A DNA stretch of 61,003 bases from Corallococcus sp. AS-1-6 (GTDB taxonomy: Bacteria; Myxococcota; Myxococcia; Myxococcales; Myxococcaceae), in the NCBI RefSeq assembly GCF_020037015.1, contig NZ_JAIQDE010000044.1, positions 1 to 61,003 of the forward strand, written 5' to 3'. The notes beneath the pieces were generated by a model. That model saw only the letters and a list, made by a program, of their open reading frames with translations, searched no databases and was not told the DNA's origin. The number at the start of each line of letters is the position of its first letter. The stretch's first letter is position 1. Both the position numbers and the translations under genes were made by a program. This document shows, piece after piece, positions 37,302 to 45,716 of the stretch.

Positions 37302-38792
37302 TCAGTGCATCGCGCCAGGGCCCTCGCTGGCGGGCTCCTCCTCGTCGGAGGGCGCGGGCGACATCGGCGGGCCGGCGGACACCCGGGCCATGTGGACGCG
37401 GAACACGGAGCCCTGGCCGGGCTGGCTCTGCACCTCGATGCGGCCGCCGTGCGCCTCGATGATCCGCCGCGACACCGACAGCCCCAGCCCCACGCCCGGG
37501 GCGCGCTGCTTCGCGTTGCCCGCGCGCTGGAACGGGATGAAGAGCCCCTGGAGTTCGTCCGGCGACATGCCGATGCCCTGGTCCTCCACGGCCAGCACCA
37601 CGTGCTCCGCTTCTCCGCGCACGGACACCTCCACGCGGCTGCCGGACGGGGAGTACTTGAGCGCGTTGCTCACCAGGTTGTTCAGCACCTGCTCCAGCCG
37701 GGCGGGGTCCGCGCGCACCAGCACCGGGCTGTCCGGCACCACCAGCTCCAGCGTGTGCCCGGAGTCGTTGGACTGGTACAGCTCCACCACGGAGCGCGCC
37801 AGCTCGCGCGTGTCGCGCACCTCCGGCTGGAGCTCCAGCTTGCCGGCCTCGATGCGGGTCGCGTCCAGCAGGTCCCCCACCATCCGGTCCAGGCGCGCCA
37901 CCTGACGGCGCACCAGCGCCAGCGTGCGCTGCATCCGCTCCGGGGTGACCTCTCCGCGGCCCGTCAGCGCGGTGGACAGCTTCAGCGCGGACAGGGGGTT
38001 GCGCAGGTCGTGCGCCACGCCCGCCAGGAACGCCAACTGCTGCTCCTGCTGGTGGGTCAGGCTGTCCGCCATCTCGTTGAAGGTGTGGGCCATGTCGCGG
38101 ATCTCCAGCGGGCCCTCCTCGGGCGCGCGCAGGTGCCTCCCGCCCCGGCCGAAGCCGGCCATCGCGCTGCGCAGCGCCGTCACCGGGCGCAGCGCGAAGC
38201 GCCTCAGCCAGAAGACCACCAGGCCCAGCGTCGACAGGACCAGCAGGCCCAGCACCAGGCCCAGCACGTCGGCCATCTCGCTCCAGCGCGCCGCGCTCTG
38301 CCGGGCCTCCTGCGCCTGGTCCACGTTGATCTCGATGAGGCGCTCCAGCGAGCGCAGCGCCGCGTCCAGCGAGGCCATGGCGGACGCGTCGTGCTGGGCC
38401 GCGGTCACCCCCGGACCGAGCGGCGCATGCTGCGCGGCCAGGTAGGCGTAGACCTGCCGCTGCACCTCCGTCACGGTCTGGCGCTCCTCGTCCGTGGACG
38501 CGATGGCGTGCATCTCCACCATCTGGCGGCGCAGGTCGGACTCGATTTGGGGAGGCGAGCGCCCGCGCGACGGGTCCGCCACCATGGGGGTCCCCGGCGA
38601 CGCCAGCAGCCGCGAGTGGACGAGCAGGTCCACCTCCAGCTCCTCGGCCTGCCGGACGCCTTCCACGGATTCACTCAGCGTGGAAGCCATGTGCTCCAGG
38701 GCGGTCGTCAGCACCACGAGCAGGGTGGCGGACACCGTCGTGAGCAGGACCAACCCACCCACCACGGTGGAAAAGAAGGCGCGAAGGCTCAT
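37302..38792 (-). CDS. HAMP-containing sensor histidine kinase
   Basis: This encodes 496 residues. The start ATG 38792 follows GGAGG by five bases. Two membrane helices (8-30 and 175-197) enclose a helical periplasmic sensor of about 145 residues. A HAMP domain (198-250) leads to the kinase: H261 in FLAGVAHDLRNPLSAL, an N-box around LVSNALKYSP, G1 DQGIGM and G2 GVGLGLSVSRR. A Pro/Glu-rich tail ends the protein. No response regulator is coupled to it; the receiver at 36207-36572 is the nearest candidate. Confidence 0.93.
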   Translation of the reverse strand: MSLRAFFSTVVGGLVLLTTVSATLLVVLTTALEHMASTLSESVEGVRQAEELEVDLLVHSRLLASPGTPMVADPSRGRSPPQIESDLRRQMVEMHAIASTDEERQTVTEVQRQVYAYLAAQHAPLGPGVTAAQHDASAMASLDAALRSLERLIEINVDQAQEARQSAARWSEMADVLGLVLGLLVLSTLGLVVFWLRRFALRPVTALRSAMAGFGRGGRHLRAPEEGPLEIRDMAHTFNEMADSLTHQQEQQLAFLAGVAHDLRNPLSALKLSTALTGRGEVTPERMQRTLALVRRQVARLDRMVGDLLDATRIEAGKLELQPEVRDTRELARSVVELYQSNDSGHTLELVVPDSPVLVRADPARLEQVLNNLVSNALKYSPSGSRVEVSVRGEAEHVVLAVEDQGIGMSPDELQGLFIPFQRAGNAKQRAPGVGLGLSVSRRIIEAHGGRIEVQSQPGQGSVFRVHMARVSAGPPMSPAPSDEEEPASEGPGAMH

Positions 38793-39074
38793 CGCGGCCT
38801 CCGCGCGAACCTCCGGCTGGCGTCCCGCTTCGTCATGGTCGCGCATCCTCCCTCCGGGCCGCGCCAACCCAGTTGGTCGCCGCCCTCTTCCCAGGAAAGC
38901 AACAAGCGTCCGATTTCGTGGATTCGCGCCCCGGCTGCTGGCGGGCCGCCGCCCCCGGACGGGGCCCCCAAAAGGAGCCGGCCTCCCGAGGCCCGGCCAT
39001 GTTAGTCAGCACGGACACGCGGCCCGATGCGCACCCGGCGCTCGGGCGCCTGCTCTTCTCGATGAGGTCACCCG

Positions 39075-39461
39075 ATGGATCTGCTCGCACCACCGGCCCG
39101 CACCCTGAACTTCGATGCCTTCTGGCGCTGGCTCCAGGAGCACACCAACTGCATCCTGCGGTGTGGCTCCCCCGACATGACCCTGTTCGACCATGACGAC
39201 TTCCACTGGATGCTGATGGAAGAGGAGCGCCAGCACGTCCTCCAGCTCATCAAGGGCAAGTCCCTGGTGGGCGAGATGGTGATGGTGGGCCGCGAGGTCT
39301 CCGAGGTCACCATCTCCCCGGATCCGGACGCGGATCCGCAGGCGGGCCACTTCCTGGTGGAGCTGATGGGCGGCCCCAAGGAGGACCCGCAGGTGATGTA
39401 CCACTTCATCATGGCCCACGGCATCGAGCCGGCCACCGGCCACCAGGGCTTCAAGCACTAG
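39075..39461 (+). CDS. Conserved-type hypothetical protein
   Basis: This encodes 128 residues with start ATG 39075 and GAGG upstream. It is acidic and His/Met-rich, soluble, with LFDHDDFHWMLMEEERQHVLQLIKG and GHFLVELMGGPKEDPQVMYHFIMAHG. The even hydrophobic pattern indicates a real folded protein, but I recognise no family. It overlaps the end of the convergent glycosyltransferase gene by four bases. Confidence 0.75.
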   Translation: MDLLAPPARTLNFDAFWRWLQEHTNCILRCGSPDMTLFDHDDFHWMLMEEERQHVLQLIKGKSLVGEMVMVGREVSEVTISPDPDADPQAGHFLVELMGGPKEDPQVMYHFIMAHGIEPATGHQGFKH

Positions 39462-40453
39462 CGCGCGACGCGCTCGATGGCCTCCACCGCCGCGTGGACG
39501 CCGTTGACCCAGGTCGAGGGGCGCGGGGGCCCGGCCTGGTGCAGGAGCAGGGACGAGACCTTCGCCTCCAGCTCCGCCGCGTCCTCCACCCGCTCCGCCG
39601 CCTTCAACCGCAGGGCCTGCCGGTCATAGAGCCGGGGCCGCGCCCAGGCCACCAGCGGCGTCCCGGTGGCCCGGGCCTCCTGCACGGTGTTGTAGCCCCC
39701 CGCGCCCACCAGCACGTCCACGCCTCGCAGCACCTCGAGCGCGGGCCAGACCGTCAGCCCGCCTTCGTGGGGAGTGGGGACGAGCCACAGCACCTCCGCA
39801 TGGGGGGTGAGCGACGCGCGCAGCCGGGCCACCGTCTCCCCGGCCTCCGCCACCTCCTCCGGGCGCCCACAGCCCATCACCGCCACCAGGGGCCGCGAGT
39901 CCCCGTCATCCAGCCCCAGCCGCCGCCGGGCCTCCACCTGGGACAGGCACGCGTCCGCGTCCAGGAGCAGCCACGGCGCCGTGCGCACCGCGCGCGGGTG
40001 GTGCATGAAGGGCGCGTCCTCACCGGGCACGACGAGCAGGTCGAACGCGTCCACGGCGCGGGCCACGTCGAAGCGCTCCACGTAGACGGGGTTCAGGTCG
40101 CGGTGCACCAACACGCGCGGCGCGCGCACCGTGGGCAGCAGCGCCACCAGCTCCCCGGCGAGCCCTCGGGGAAAGGTGTCCACCACCAGCACGTCCGGCG
40201 TGGACTCCGCGAGCCACGCGCCCACCGCCGCCACGGTGGCGGCCTTGTCCAGCCGCGCGTCCACGCGGTGCACGGTGGCGCCGGGGCCCAGCCACGACTC
40301 CAGGGGCAGGCCGGGGGCGAACGGGCTGTTGGTGAGCAGGTCCACCGCGTGGCCCCGGGCCACGGCCGCGCGGGCCAGGGCCGCGGCGCGCGTCAGGTGC
40401 CCCAGGCCTCCGCCGAGCGCGTAGAGGCGCCAGTGCCGGCGTCGCGCGGCCAC
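39458..40453 (-). CDS. MurG-like (GT-B) glycosyltransferase family protein
   Basis: This encodes 331 residues. The N-terminal GGGLGHLTRAAALARA is the donor/acceptor loop of GT-B enzymes of the MurG/GT28 type, and the C-terminal half has VLVGAGGYNTVQEARATGTPLVAWARP, the nucleotide-sugar binding region. The donor and acceptor are unknown. The start GTG 40453 has GGGAG upstream and lies just after the stop of the zinc-binding protein gene, so the two are probably co-transcribed. Confidence 0.82.
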   Translation of the reverse strand: MAARRRHWRLYALGGGLGHLTRAAALARAAVARGHAVDLLTNSPFAPGLPLESWLGPGATVHRVDARLDKAATVAAVGAWLAESTPDVLVVDTFPRGLAGELVALLPTVRAPRVLVHRDLNPVYVERFDVARAVDAFDLLVVPGEDAPFMHHPRAVRTAPWLLLDADACLSQVEARRRLGLDDGDSRPLVAVMGCGRPEEVAEAGETVARLRASLTPHAEVLWLVPTPHEGGLTVWPALEVLRGVDVLVGAGGYNTVQEARATGTPLVAWARPRLYDRQALRLKAAERVEDAAELEAKVSSLLLHQAGPPRPSTWVNGVHAAVEAIERVAR

Positions 40454-40455
40454 GC

Positions 40456-40857
40456 TCAGCTCCCGCCCAGGTCCTCCTCGAAGGAGGCGTCGTCCTCGCG
40501 CCGCACGCTCTCGCCGTCGGCCTCGGTGAAGTCGTTGGGGTCGCTGCCGGAGGACGAGGACCCGGAGCCGCGCCACGCGTCGCGGCCGTAGTAGCCGTAG
40601 TCCTCGTAGTAGTAGCTGGGGTCGTCCTCGTCGTAGTCGGAGGTGTCGGACGGGTCGCGGTTCTCGTCGCCGTTGTCGGCGGCGCGCGCGCACGTCACGC
40701 AGACCGTCTCCTCGCCGTCGAGCGTGCGCATGTGCAGCAGGCAGATGGCCTTCTGGCAGCGCATGCACTGCGTGGTCGCCCCCCGCTCACACGGGTGGGA
40801 GAAGAGGAAGCCGGAGGTCTCCTGGCACTGCTCTGCGGATGCGAAGGAAGGGGACAT
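40456..40857 (-). CDS. Small zinc-binding protein with acidic Tyr-rich tail
   Basis: This encodes 133 residues. Residues 9-57 hold a B-box-like set of Cys and His (HPCERGATTQCMRC, CLLHM, CVTC). The rest is strongly acidic and low-complexity, with DEDDPSYYYEDYGYYGRD, and looks disordered. It may be an adaptor; no enzymatic motif is visible. It is sandwiched between the lipoprotein gene (12 bases upstream) and the glycosyltransferase gene. Confidence 0.75.
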   Translation of the reverse strand: MSPSFASAEQCQETSGFLFSHPCERGATTQCMRCQKAICLLHMRTLDGEETVCVTCARAADNGDENRDPSDTSDYDEDDPSYYYEDYGYYGRDAWRGSGSSSSGSDPNDFTEADGESVRREDDASFEEDLGGS

Positions 40858-40869
40858 GGCTTGGGAGGC

Positions 40870-41538
40870 TCAGGGCGACGCGGCGCCCGCGGGGGTCTGG
40901 AGGCGGAACAGCAGGGCCATGCGCAGGGGCAGGTCCAGCGAATCGAAGCCGAGGCACGCGGCGGCCTCCGGCGACACCGGCTGCTTGGTGGCGAGCACCG
41001 TCTTGCCGGAGGGGTCGCGCAGGGACAGCTTGCCGTCGCGCACCTTCACGTGGACCGCCTCCGCGCCGGAAGCGCCCTTCACGGACGCGCCGCCGCCGTC
41101 CGGGGCCACGGTGTAGAGCACCGCGCCCTGCGCATCCGTGAGCTTCCACCCGGCGCCCTCGCGCGCGAGCGTGTAGCGCACCGCCGAGCGCGCGGCGTCC
41201 TTCACCTGGTACGCGTCCGGGCCGCCCGTCACATAGGCCAGCACCGTGTCGTCCGGACCGGACACCTTGAGCTCGCCGCCCTTCCACTTGTAGCGGGCGA
41301 CCTCCTGGTCCGAGCCGTCGACGAGCTTCGCGCCGTCGTCCTTGGGCTTGAGCGAGAAGCGCTCGCGGTCGTCGCCATCCTTGAACTTGAGCTTGGCGCC
41401 CGCCTCCTTCGGCTCGGCGGCGGCGGCGTTGGCGGGGATCGCCTGGGTGTGCGGCGCGGGCGCGGGGGCACTTCCCTGCTGGCACGCCGAGACCCCGAGC
41501 ACACCCAGGCCCACGAGGAACAGGACACGAAGCTTCAC
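40870..41538 (-). CDS. Lipoprotein, unknown function
   Basis: This encodes 222 residues. GTG 41538 overlaps the previous stop as GTGA and opens a lipoprotein signal (VLFLVGLGVLGVSAC, lipid Cys 19). The mature protein has repeating KLKFKDGDD, YKWKGGELKVSG and VKVRDGKLSLRD strands, suggesting a beta-solenoid or repeated beta-hairpins. No family is recognised. It is coupled to the upstream membrane protein gene, so the two may form an envelope complex. Confidence 0.75.
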   Translation of the reverse strand: MKLRVLFLVGLGVLGVSACQQGSAPAPAPHTQAIPANAAAAEPKEAGAKLKFKDGDDRERFSLKPKDDGAKLVDGSDQEVARYKWKGGELKVSGPDDTVLAYVTGGPDAYQVKDAARSAVRYTLAREGAGWKLTDAQGAVLYTVAPDGGGASVKGASGAEAVHVKVRDGKLSLRDPSGKTVLATKQPVSPEAAACLGFDSLDLPLRMALLFRLQTPAGAASP

Positions 41539-42503
41539 GGCGTGGACCTCGATTTCCCGGGCTGGCCCCGGGAGCGGGAGTGGTTGAGCACCTGGTAGAG
41601 GCTCAAGAGCATCATCGTAGCGGCGCGCGCCGCGTCCTGGCGCGCCGGAAGCCTCCCCGCCTGGGGCGTCGTGCCGGCGGGAGGGGCGGGCTTCGTCGTC
41701 AGGACGGTCCACTCCTGATCCAGCACCGCGCGCATCGCCACCCGGTCTTGCGCCACGTCCAGCCGCGACAGCGCGACGCCCGGGGGCAGCTTCGCGGCCT
41801 TCTTCGCGTTCGCGCGCTGCTCCGCCAGCCCGGGGAAGCGCTCCGGCTTCACGCGCAGCCCCACCTGGAGCAGCGTCTTGCCCTTGCGCTTGGTCTTGAG
41901 CTTCGTCTTGCCGCTGCTGCCGCGGCCGGTGCGCCTGCGCTTCTGCAGGTGCTCCACGGCGGACAGGTGCAGGTGCGTGCCGTCCGCGAAGCGCCCGTGC
42001 AAAGACAGCCACGTGTCCGTGAAGTCCTCGCTGTCCCACCGGCCCCGCTTGCGCTTGCCCACGCACTTGCGCGCGTCGTCCACGGGCGCCAGGTCCAGCT
42101 TCACGTCCACGGGCGCGCTCGCGTCCAGGTCCACCTGGAAGCGCTTCAGCAGCGTGGCCAGCAATCCATAGCGCCGGTTGTCCAGGTCCGTGCGGCTCGT
42201 GCTGCCCCGGACGATGAAGAGGACGATGCCCGCGACGAAGCTCGCCACGCCCACGAGCCACGGCATCCCCGCCAGCGCGTCCTGCCGGGCGAACGAGAGC
42301 TGTCCCACCACGGCGGACAGCAGCGCGCAGCCGGCGACGCTGAAGGCCAGCAGGCCCCAGGCGGCGATCCACAGCGTGCGCCGCTTCCCTTCCGCTCGCG
42401 CGTCCAGCTCCCCCAGGGCCTTCAGGTCGGCCAGCACCTCCGGCACCGTGGCGCGGGCTTCGTACACATACGTCTTCTGGAACGCGGAGGGGTCGAACGC
42501 CAC
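41535..42503 (-). CDS. Membrane protein, paralog of its upstream neighbour
   Basis: This encodes 322 residues. Two membrane helices are at about 46-66 and 80-98, followed by a conserved RTDLDNRRYGLLATLLKRFQVDLD and a soluble domain with a Lys/Thr-rich loop GKTKLKTKRKGK near 200. The C-terminus has ATMMLLSLYQVL. The adjacent upstream gene shares all these features in the same order, so the two are a tandem duplication. Function is unknown; the basic loop could bind a phosphate-rich partner. Confidence 0.78.
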   Translation of the reverse strand: MAFDPSAFQKTYVYEARATVPEVLADLKALGELDARAEGKRRTLWIAAWGLLAFSVAGCALLSAVVGQLSFARQDALAGMPWLVGVASFVAGIVLFIVRGSTSRTDLDNRRYGLLATLLKRFQVDLDASAPVDVKLDLAPVDDARKCVGKRKRGRWDSEDFTDTWLSLHGRFADGTHLHLSAVEHLQKRRRTGRGSSGKTKLKTKRKGKTLLQVGLRVKPERFPGLAEQRANAKKAAKLPPGVALSRLDVAQDRVAMRAVLDQEWTVLTTKPAPPAGTTPQAGRLPARQDAARAATMMLLSLYQVLNHSRSRGQPGKSRSTP

Positions 42504-42563
42504 GGGAGAGGAGCCTTGTTCAGGGAAAGCCGCGCGCGAGCGTAGGAGGCGCTCCCGGGCGGG

Positions 42564-43556
42564 TCAAACCGTCTCGCGGCGGCGGAGCACGGCCCGCTGC
42601 TTCGCGCGTCCGCGGGTGGAGCCCAGCACCTGGTAGATGCTCAGGAGCATCATCGTCGCGGTGCGGGACGCGTCGTCCTGCTCCAGCGCCTGCTTCCAGA
42701 CGGCGGGCGTCTCCGGCGAGCCCGGCTCGCGGCCGGCCCGCGCCACCCACTGGTCGGACAGCCGGGCGCGCAGGGACAGCCGGCCCGCGGCGACGCGCAC
42801 CCGCTCCAATTCGACCTTCCGGGGCAGGCGCGTGGCGGCGGTGGCGCGCACCTTGAGCCGCTCCAGACCGGGGTAGCGCTCCGGCTTCACGCGCACGGAC
42901 ACCTCCAGCCGGGCGAAGCCCTTGCGCTTCGTCTTCGTCTTCGTCTTGCCGCTGGCGCTCGTCTTGGAGCGCTCGCGCTTCTGGAGCCACTCCACCATGC
43001 GGACCTGCACGAAGGCGCCGTCCGCCAACCGGGTCTCCAGCATGAACCACGGGTCCACGAAGAAGTCCGTGCTCCACCAGCCCACCAGGTCCTGCTTCAC
43101 GCGCTTGTCGAGCGCGTCCGGCGGGCGCAGGTCCAGCTTGAGCCGCACCGGCGCGTCCGGGGCCAGGTCCAGCTCCAGGCGCCGGAGCAGCACCTGGGCC
43201 AGGCCGTAGCGCCGGTTGTCCAGGTCGCGCGGCCTGAGGGTGTAGCGCCACAGGAAGAGGAGGAGCCCCACGACGAGCAGCGCCACGCCCACCCCGCCCG
43301 TGAGCTGGAGGAGCCGGGCGCCCGCCTCGGTGATTTCGTCCCGCTCCACGGTGCCCGACCACACGCCGTAGGTCAGGACGGCCATCACCGCGCCCGGAAT
43401 CACGGTGAACCTCCCGGCCCACGCCAGCGCGCGCCGCTGCCCTTCCGCGCGGGCGTCCAGGTGGGCAAGGACCTCCAGGTCCTCGAGCAGCGCCGGCACC
43501 GGCGCGCGGGACTGGTAGCGGAAGACCTCGTGGAAGCGGCTGACGTTGACCGCCAA
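42564..43556 (-). CDS. Membrane protein, paralog of its downstream neighbour
   Basis: This encodes 330 residues. It aligns with the neighbour from the first residue (FHEVFRYQSRAPVPALLEDLEVL), through two helices (about 48-66 and 83-105), LRPRDLDNRRYGLAQVLLRRLELDL, the basic loop GKTKTKTKRKG, and TATMMLLSIYQVLG. The start is a rare TTG (43556) with GGAG nine bases upstream, chosen because it matches the length of the paralog. The family is unknown to me. Confidence 0.76.
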   Translation of the reverse strand: MAVNVSRFHEVFRYQSRAPVPALLEDLEVLAHLDARAEGQRRALAWAGRFTVIPGAVMAVLTYGVWSGTVERDEITEAGARLLQLTGGVGVALLVVGLLLFLWRYTLRPRDLDNRRYGLAQVLLRRLELDLAPDAPVRLKLDLRPPDALDKRVKQDLVGWWSTDFFVDPWFMLETRLADGAFVQVRMVEWLQKRERSKTSASGKTKTKTKRKGFARLEVSVRVKPERYPGLERLKVRATAATRLPRKVELERVRVAAGRLSLRARLSDQWVARAGREPGSPETPAVWKQALEQDDASRTATMMLLSIYQVLGSTRGRAKQRAVLRRRETV

Positions 43557-43727
43557 GGCGGTGGACTCCGTGCGATGCCCGTCGGGCGGACCCGCGCGGG
43601 AGCGTAGGGGCCTCCGGGTCGTCCCACCAGGGGTGAACCGCCGGCCATGCAGGCAGGCCGGGCGCCGGGAAGGCGGCGACGTTAGGTAGAATGGGCGGCC
43701 CCAACGGCATGGAGCGCGAGGTGGACC

Positions 43728-44879
43728 GTGGATGAAGTGAGCCGGAGGGCAGCGCTGAAGCTCATCGCGGCGGCGGGTGTCACCACCGTCGCGGGGTGTT
43801 CACGCGGCTCGGGAAAGGCGGAGGAGTCGAAGATGGGTCAGCAGCAGGCACAGCAACCGGAGGCCGTGGTCCGCGTGGACGCGCTGGGGCCGTCCCCCAC
43901 CCCGTGGCGCACGCCGGATCCGTTCCTCTTCTGCGTGCACCATGACGACCGCTACCCCCAGGGCAACGAGCAACTGGGGCCCAGGGCGTCGCTCGCGGGC
44001 CGGGACATCGGCCAGGACTTCGCGGGGCGGGACGGCTGGAACATGTACCACGGCACCGTGGTGCCGGGCTTCCCGCAGCACCCGCACCGGGGCTTCGAGA
44101 CGGTGACCATCGTGCGCAACGGGCTGTTGGACCACTCGGACTCGCTGGGCGCGGCGGCGCGCTTCGGCGAGGGCGACGTGCAGTGGCTCACCGCGGGCGG
44201 CGGCATCAACCACTCGGAGATGTTCCCGCTGCTCAAGCAGGACCAGGGCAACCACATCGAGCTGTTTCAAATCTGGCTCAACCTGCCGCGCGCCAACAAG
44301 ATGGTGCCCGCGCACTTCTCCATGCTGTGGAACCACGTCATCCCGCGCCACGTGGCGAAGGACGACGCGGGCCGCGTCACGAACGTCACCGTGGTGGCGG
44401 GCAACCTGGGGGACCTCCAGGCGCCGCCGTCGCCGCCCCGGTCGTGGGCCGCGAACCCGGACGCGGACGTGGCCATCTGGACGCTGAAGATGGAGCCGGG
44501 CGCGCGCTGGACGCTGCCGGCCGCGAAGCGCGGCACGAACCGGATGCTCTACTTCTTCCTGGGCGCGGGGATGAAGGTGGGCGGCCGGGCGGTGCCGGCG
44601 AGGAGCGCCGTCGAGCTGCGCGCGGACGTGGACGTGGTGCTGGAGAACGGGCCGGAGACGGCGGAGCTGCTCCTGCTCCAGGGCAAGCCCATTGGCGAGC
44701 CGGTCGTGCAGTACGGCCCGTTCGTGATGAACTCGCGGCAGGAGATCCAACAGGCCTTCGCGGACTACCAGCGCACGGGCTTCGGCGGCTGGCCGTGGCC
44801 CAGCCACGACCCGGTGCACGCGCGGGAGGAAGGCCGCTTCGCGCGGCACGCGGACGGCAAGGTGGAGCGGCCGGCCTGA
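43728..44879 (+). CDS. Pirin-family protein with Tat lipoprotein signal
   Basis: This encodes 383 residues. The bicupin pirin motifs are HPHRGFETVTIV (about 122-133) and GGGINHSEM (about 163-171), which carry the metal-binding His and Glu residues. The N-terminus SRRAALKLIAAAGVTTVAGC has a twin-arginine motif and a lipobox, so the protein should be exported folded and lipidated, which is unusual for pirins, normally cytoplasmic. Some pirins have quercetinase activity. Start is GTG 43728 with GAGG seven bases upstream. Confidence 0.85.
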   Translation: MDEVSRRAALKLIAAAGVTTVAGCSRGSGKAEESKMGQQQAQQPEAVVRVDALGPSPTPWRTPDPFLFCVHHDDRYPQGNEQLGPRASLAGRDIGQDFAGRDGWNMYHGTVVPGFPQHPHRGFETVTIVRNGLLDHSDSLGAAARFGEGDVQWLTAGGGINHSEMFPLLKQDQGNHIELFQIWLNLPRANKMVPAHFSMLWNHVIPRHVAKDDAGRVTNVTVVAGNLGDLQAPPSPPRSWAANPDADVAIWTLKMEPGARWTLPAAKRGTNRMLYFFLGAGMKVGGRAVPARSAVELRADVDVVLENGPETAELLLLQGKPIGEPVVQYGPFVMNSRQEIQQAFADYQRTGFGGWPWPSHDPVHAREEGRFARHADGKVERPA

Positions 44880-44880
44880 G

Positions 44881-45699
44881 TCAGGGCTTGTCGGGCGCGT
44901 GGCCCTCCCAGTCGAACTGGATGGAGGGCGCCTTGACGGATTTGGCGTCCTTCATGAGGAAGCCCTCCTGGCGCGTGCGGGCGCGCTCCAGGGCGGGCTT
45001 CAGGGAGGCGGGGATGGGCAGCAGCACGCCCACCACGAACATGTTCCCGCGGCACATCTCCGCCGCGTAGCCGAAGGAGATGCGCACGGCGACCTTGTCC
45101 CCTTCGACGTGGTGGAACGCGACGGAGCGCTTCACGTTGTCCAGGCCGTACTCGAAGCCCACGCAGTCCTCGCCGGCCTCCAGCCCCTGGAGCAGCGCCT
45201 CCACGGTCTTCGCGGCCTCGAAGGCCTTGGGGTCGCCCATGAACTTGCGCACGTAGCCGTCCGCCTTGAGGGCCTTGAGGACGTCCTTCTCCGGGAACAG
45301 GTCCAGCAGGTTGAAGGCGTCCTTGCCCCTGGTCACGTCCCGGGTGACGTAGATGCGGCTCGCGTACGGGTGCGCGCCGCCGGTGTAACCGCCGTTGGAC
45401 TCCTCGTAGCTCACGTACGGCCCCACCACGGACAGCACGGTGAAGGACTGGGACGCCTCCCAGTCGGACGTGTCCCGCGTGGCGTCCACGCCCTCCGTGA
45501 CGCTGGCGAGGAACTCCTTCTTGCGCGACTGGAGGCCGAAGACCTCCTTGCCGCCGCGCAGGGCACGCAGGTCCTTGGACGACATCTCGAACGTGACGTC
45601 CGTGCCGGTCACCTTCCACGTGAGCGGCTGGGACTTCGGAGCAGGCGCCGCCGTGAACAGCGCCGCCATCACCACGGAGCTCATGAGCATGCGCGCCAT
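44881..45699 (-). CDS. Exported DUF3298-like protein
   Basis: This encodes 272 residues with a Sec-type signal (about 1-20, MLMSSVVMAALFTAAPA). The key segment YVSYEESNGGYTGGAHPYAS, then TRGKDAFNLLDLFP, matches the DUF3298 domain of RsiV and PdaC, which often binds cell-wall fragments or lysozyme. The start ATG 45699 is a best choice among several nearby ATGs. It is convergent with the pirin gene, with a one-base gap. Confidence 0.75.
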   Translation of the reverse strand: MARMLMSSVVMAALFTAAPAPKSQPLTWKVTGTDVTFEMSSKDLRALRGGKEVFGLQSRKKEFLASVTEGVDATRDTSDWEASQSFTVLSVVGPYVSYEESNGGYTGGAHPYASRIYVTRDVTRGKDAFNLLDLFPEKDVLKALKADGYVRKFMGDPKAFEAAKTVEALLQGLEAGEDCVGFEYGLDNVKRSVAFHHVEGDKVAVRISFGYAAEMCRGNMFVVGVLLPIPASLKPALERARTRQEGFLMKDAKSVKAPSIQFDWEGHAPDKP

Positions 45700-45716
45700 G
45701 CTATGGCAGACAGGCC

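Noticed and set aside
38976-39000. GC-rich palindromic stretch with GGCCTC and GAGGCC arms
   Set aside because: It lies between divergent genes, so it cannot terminate either; short GC palindromes are common here by chance.
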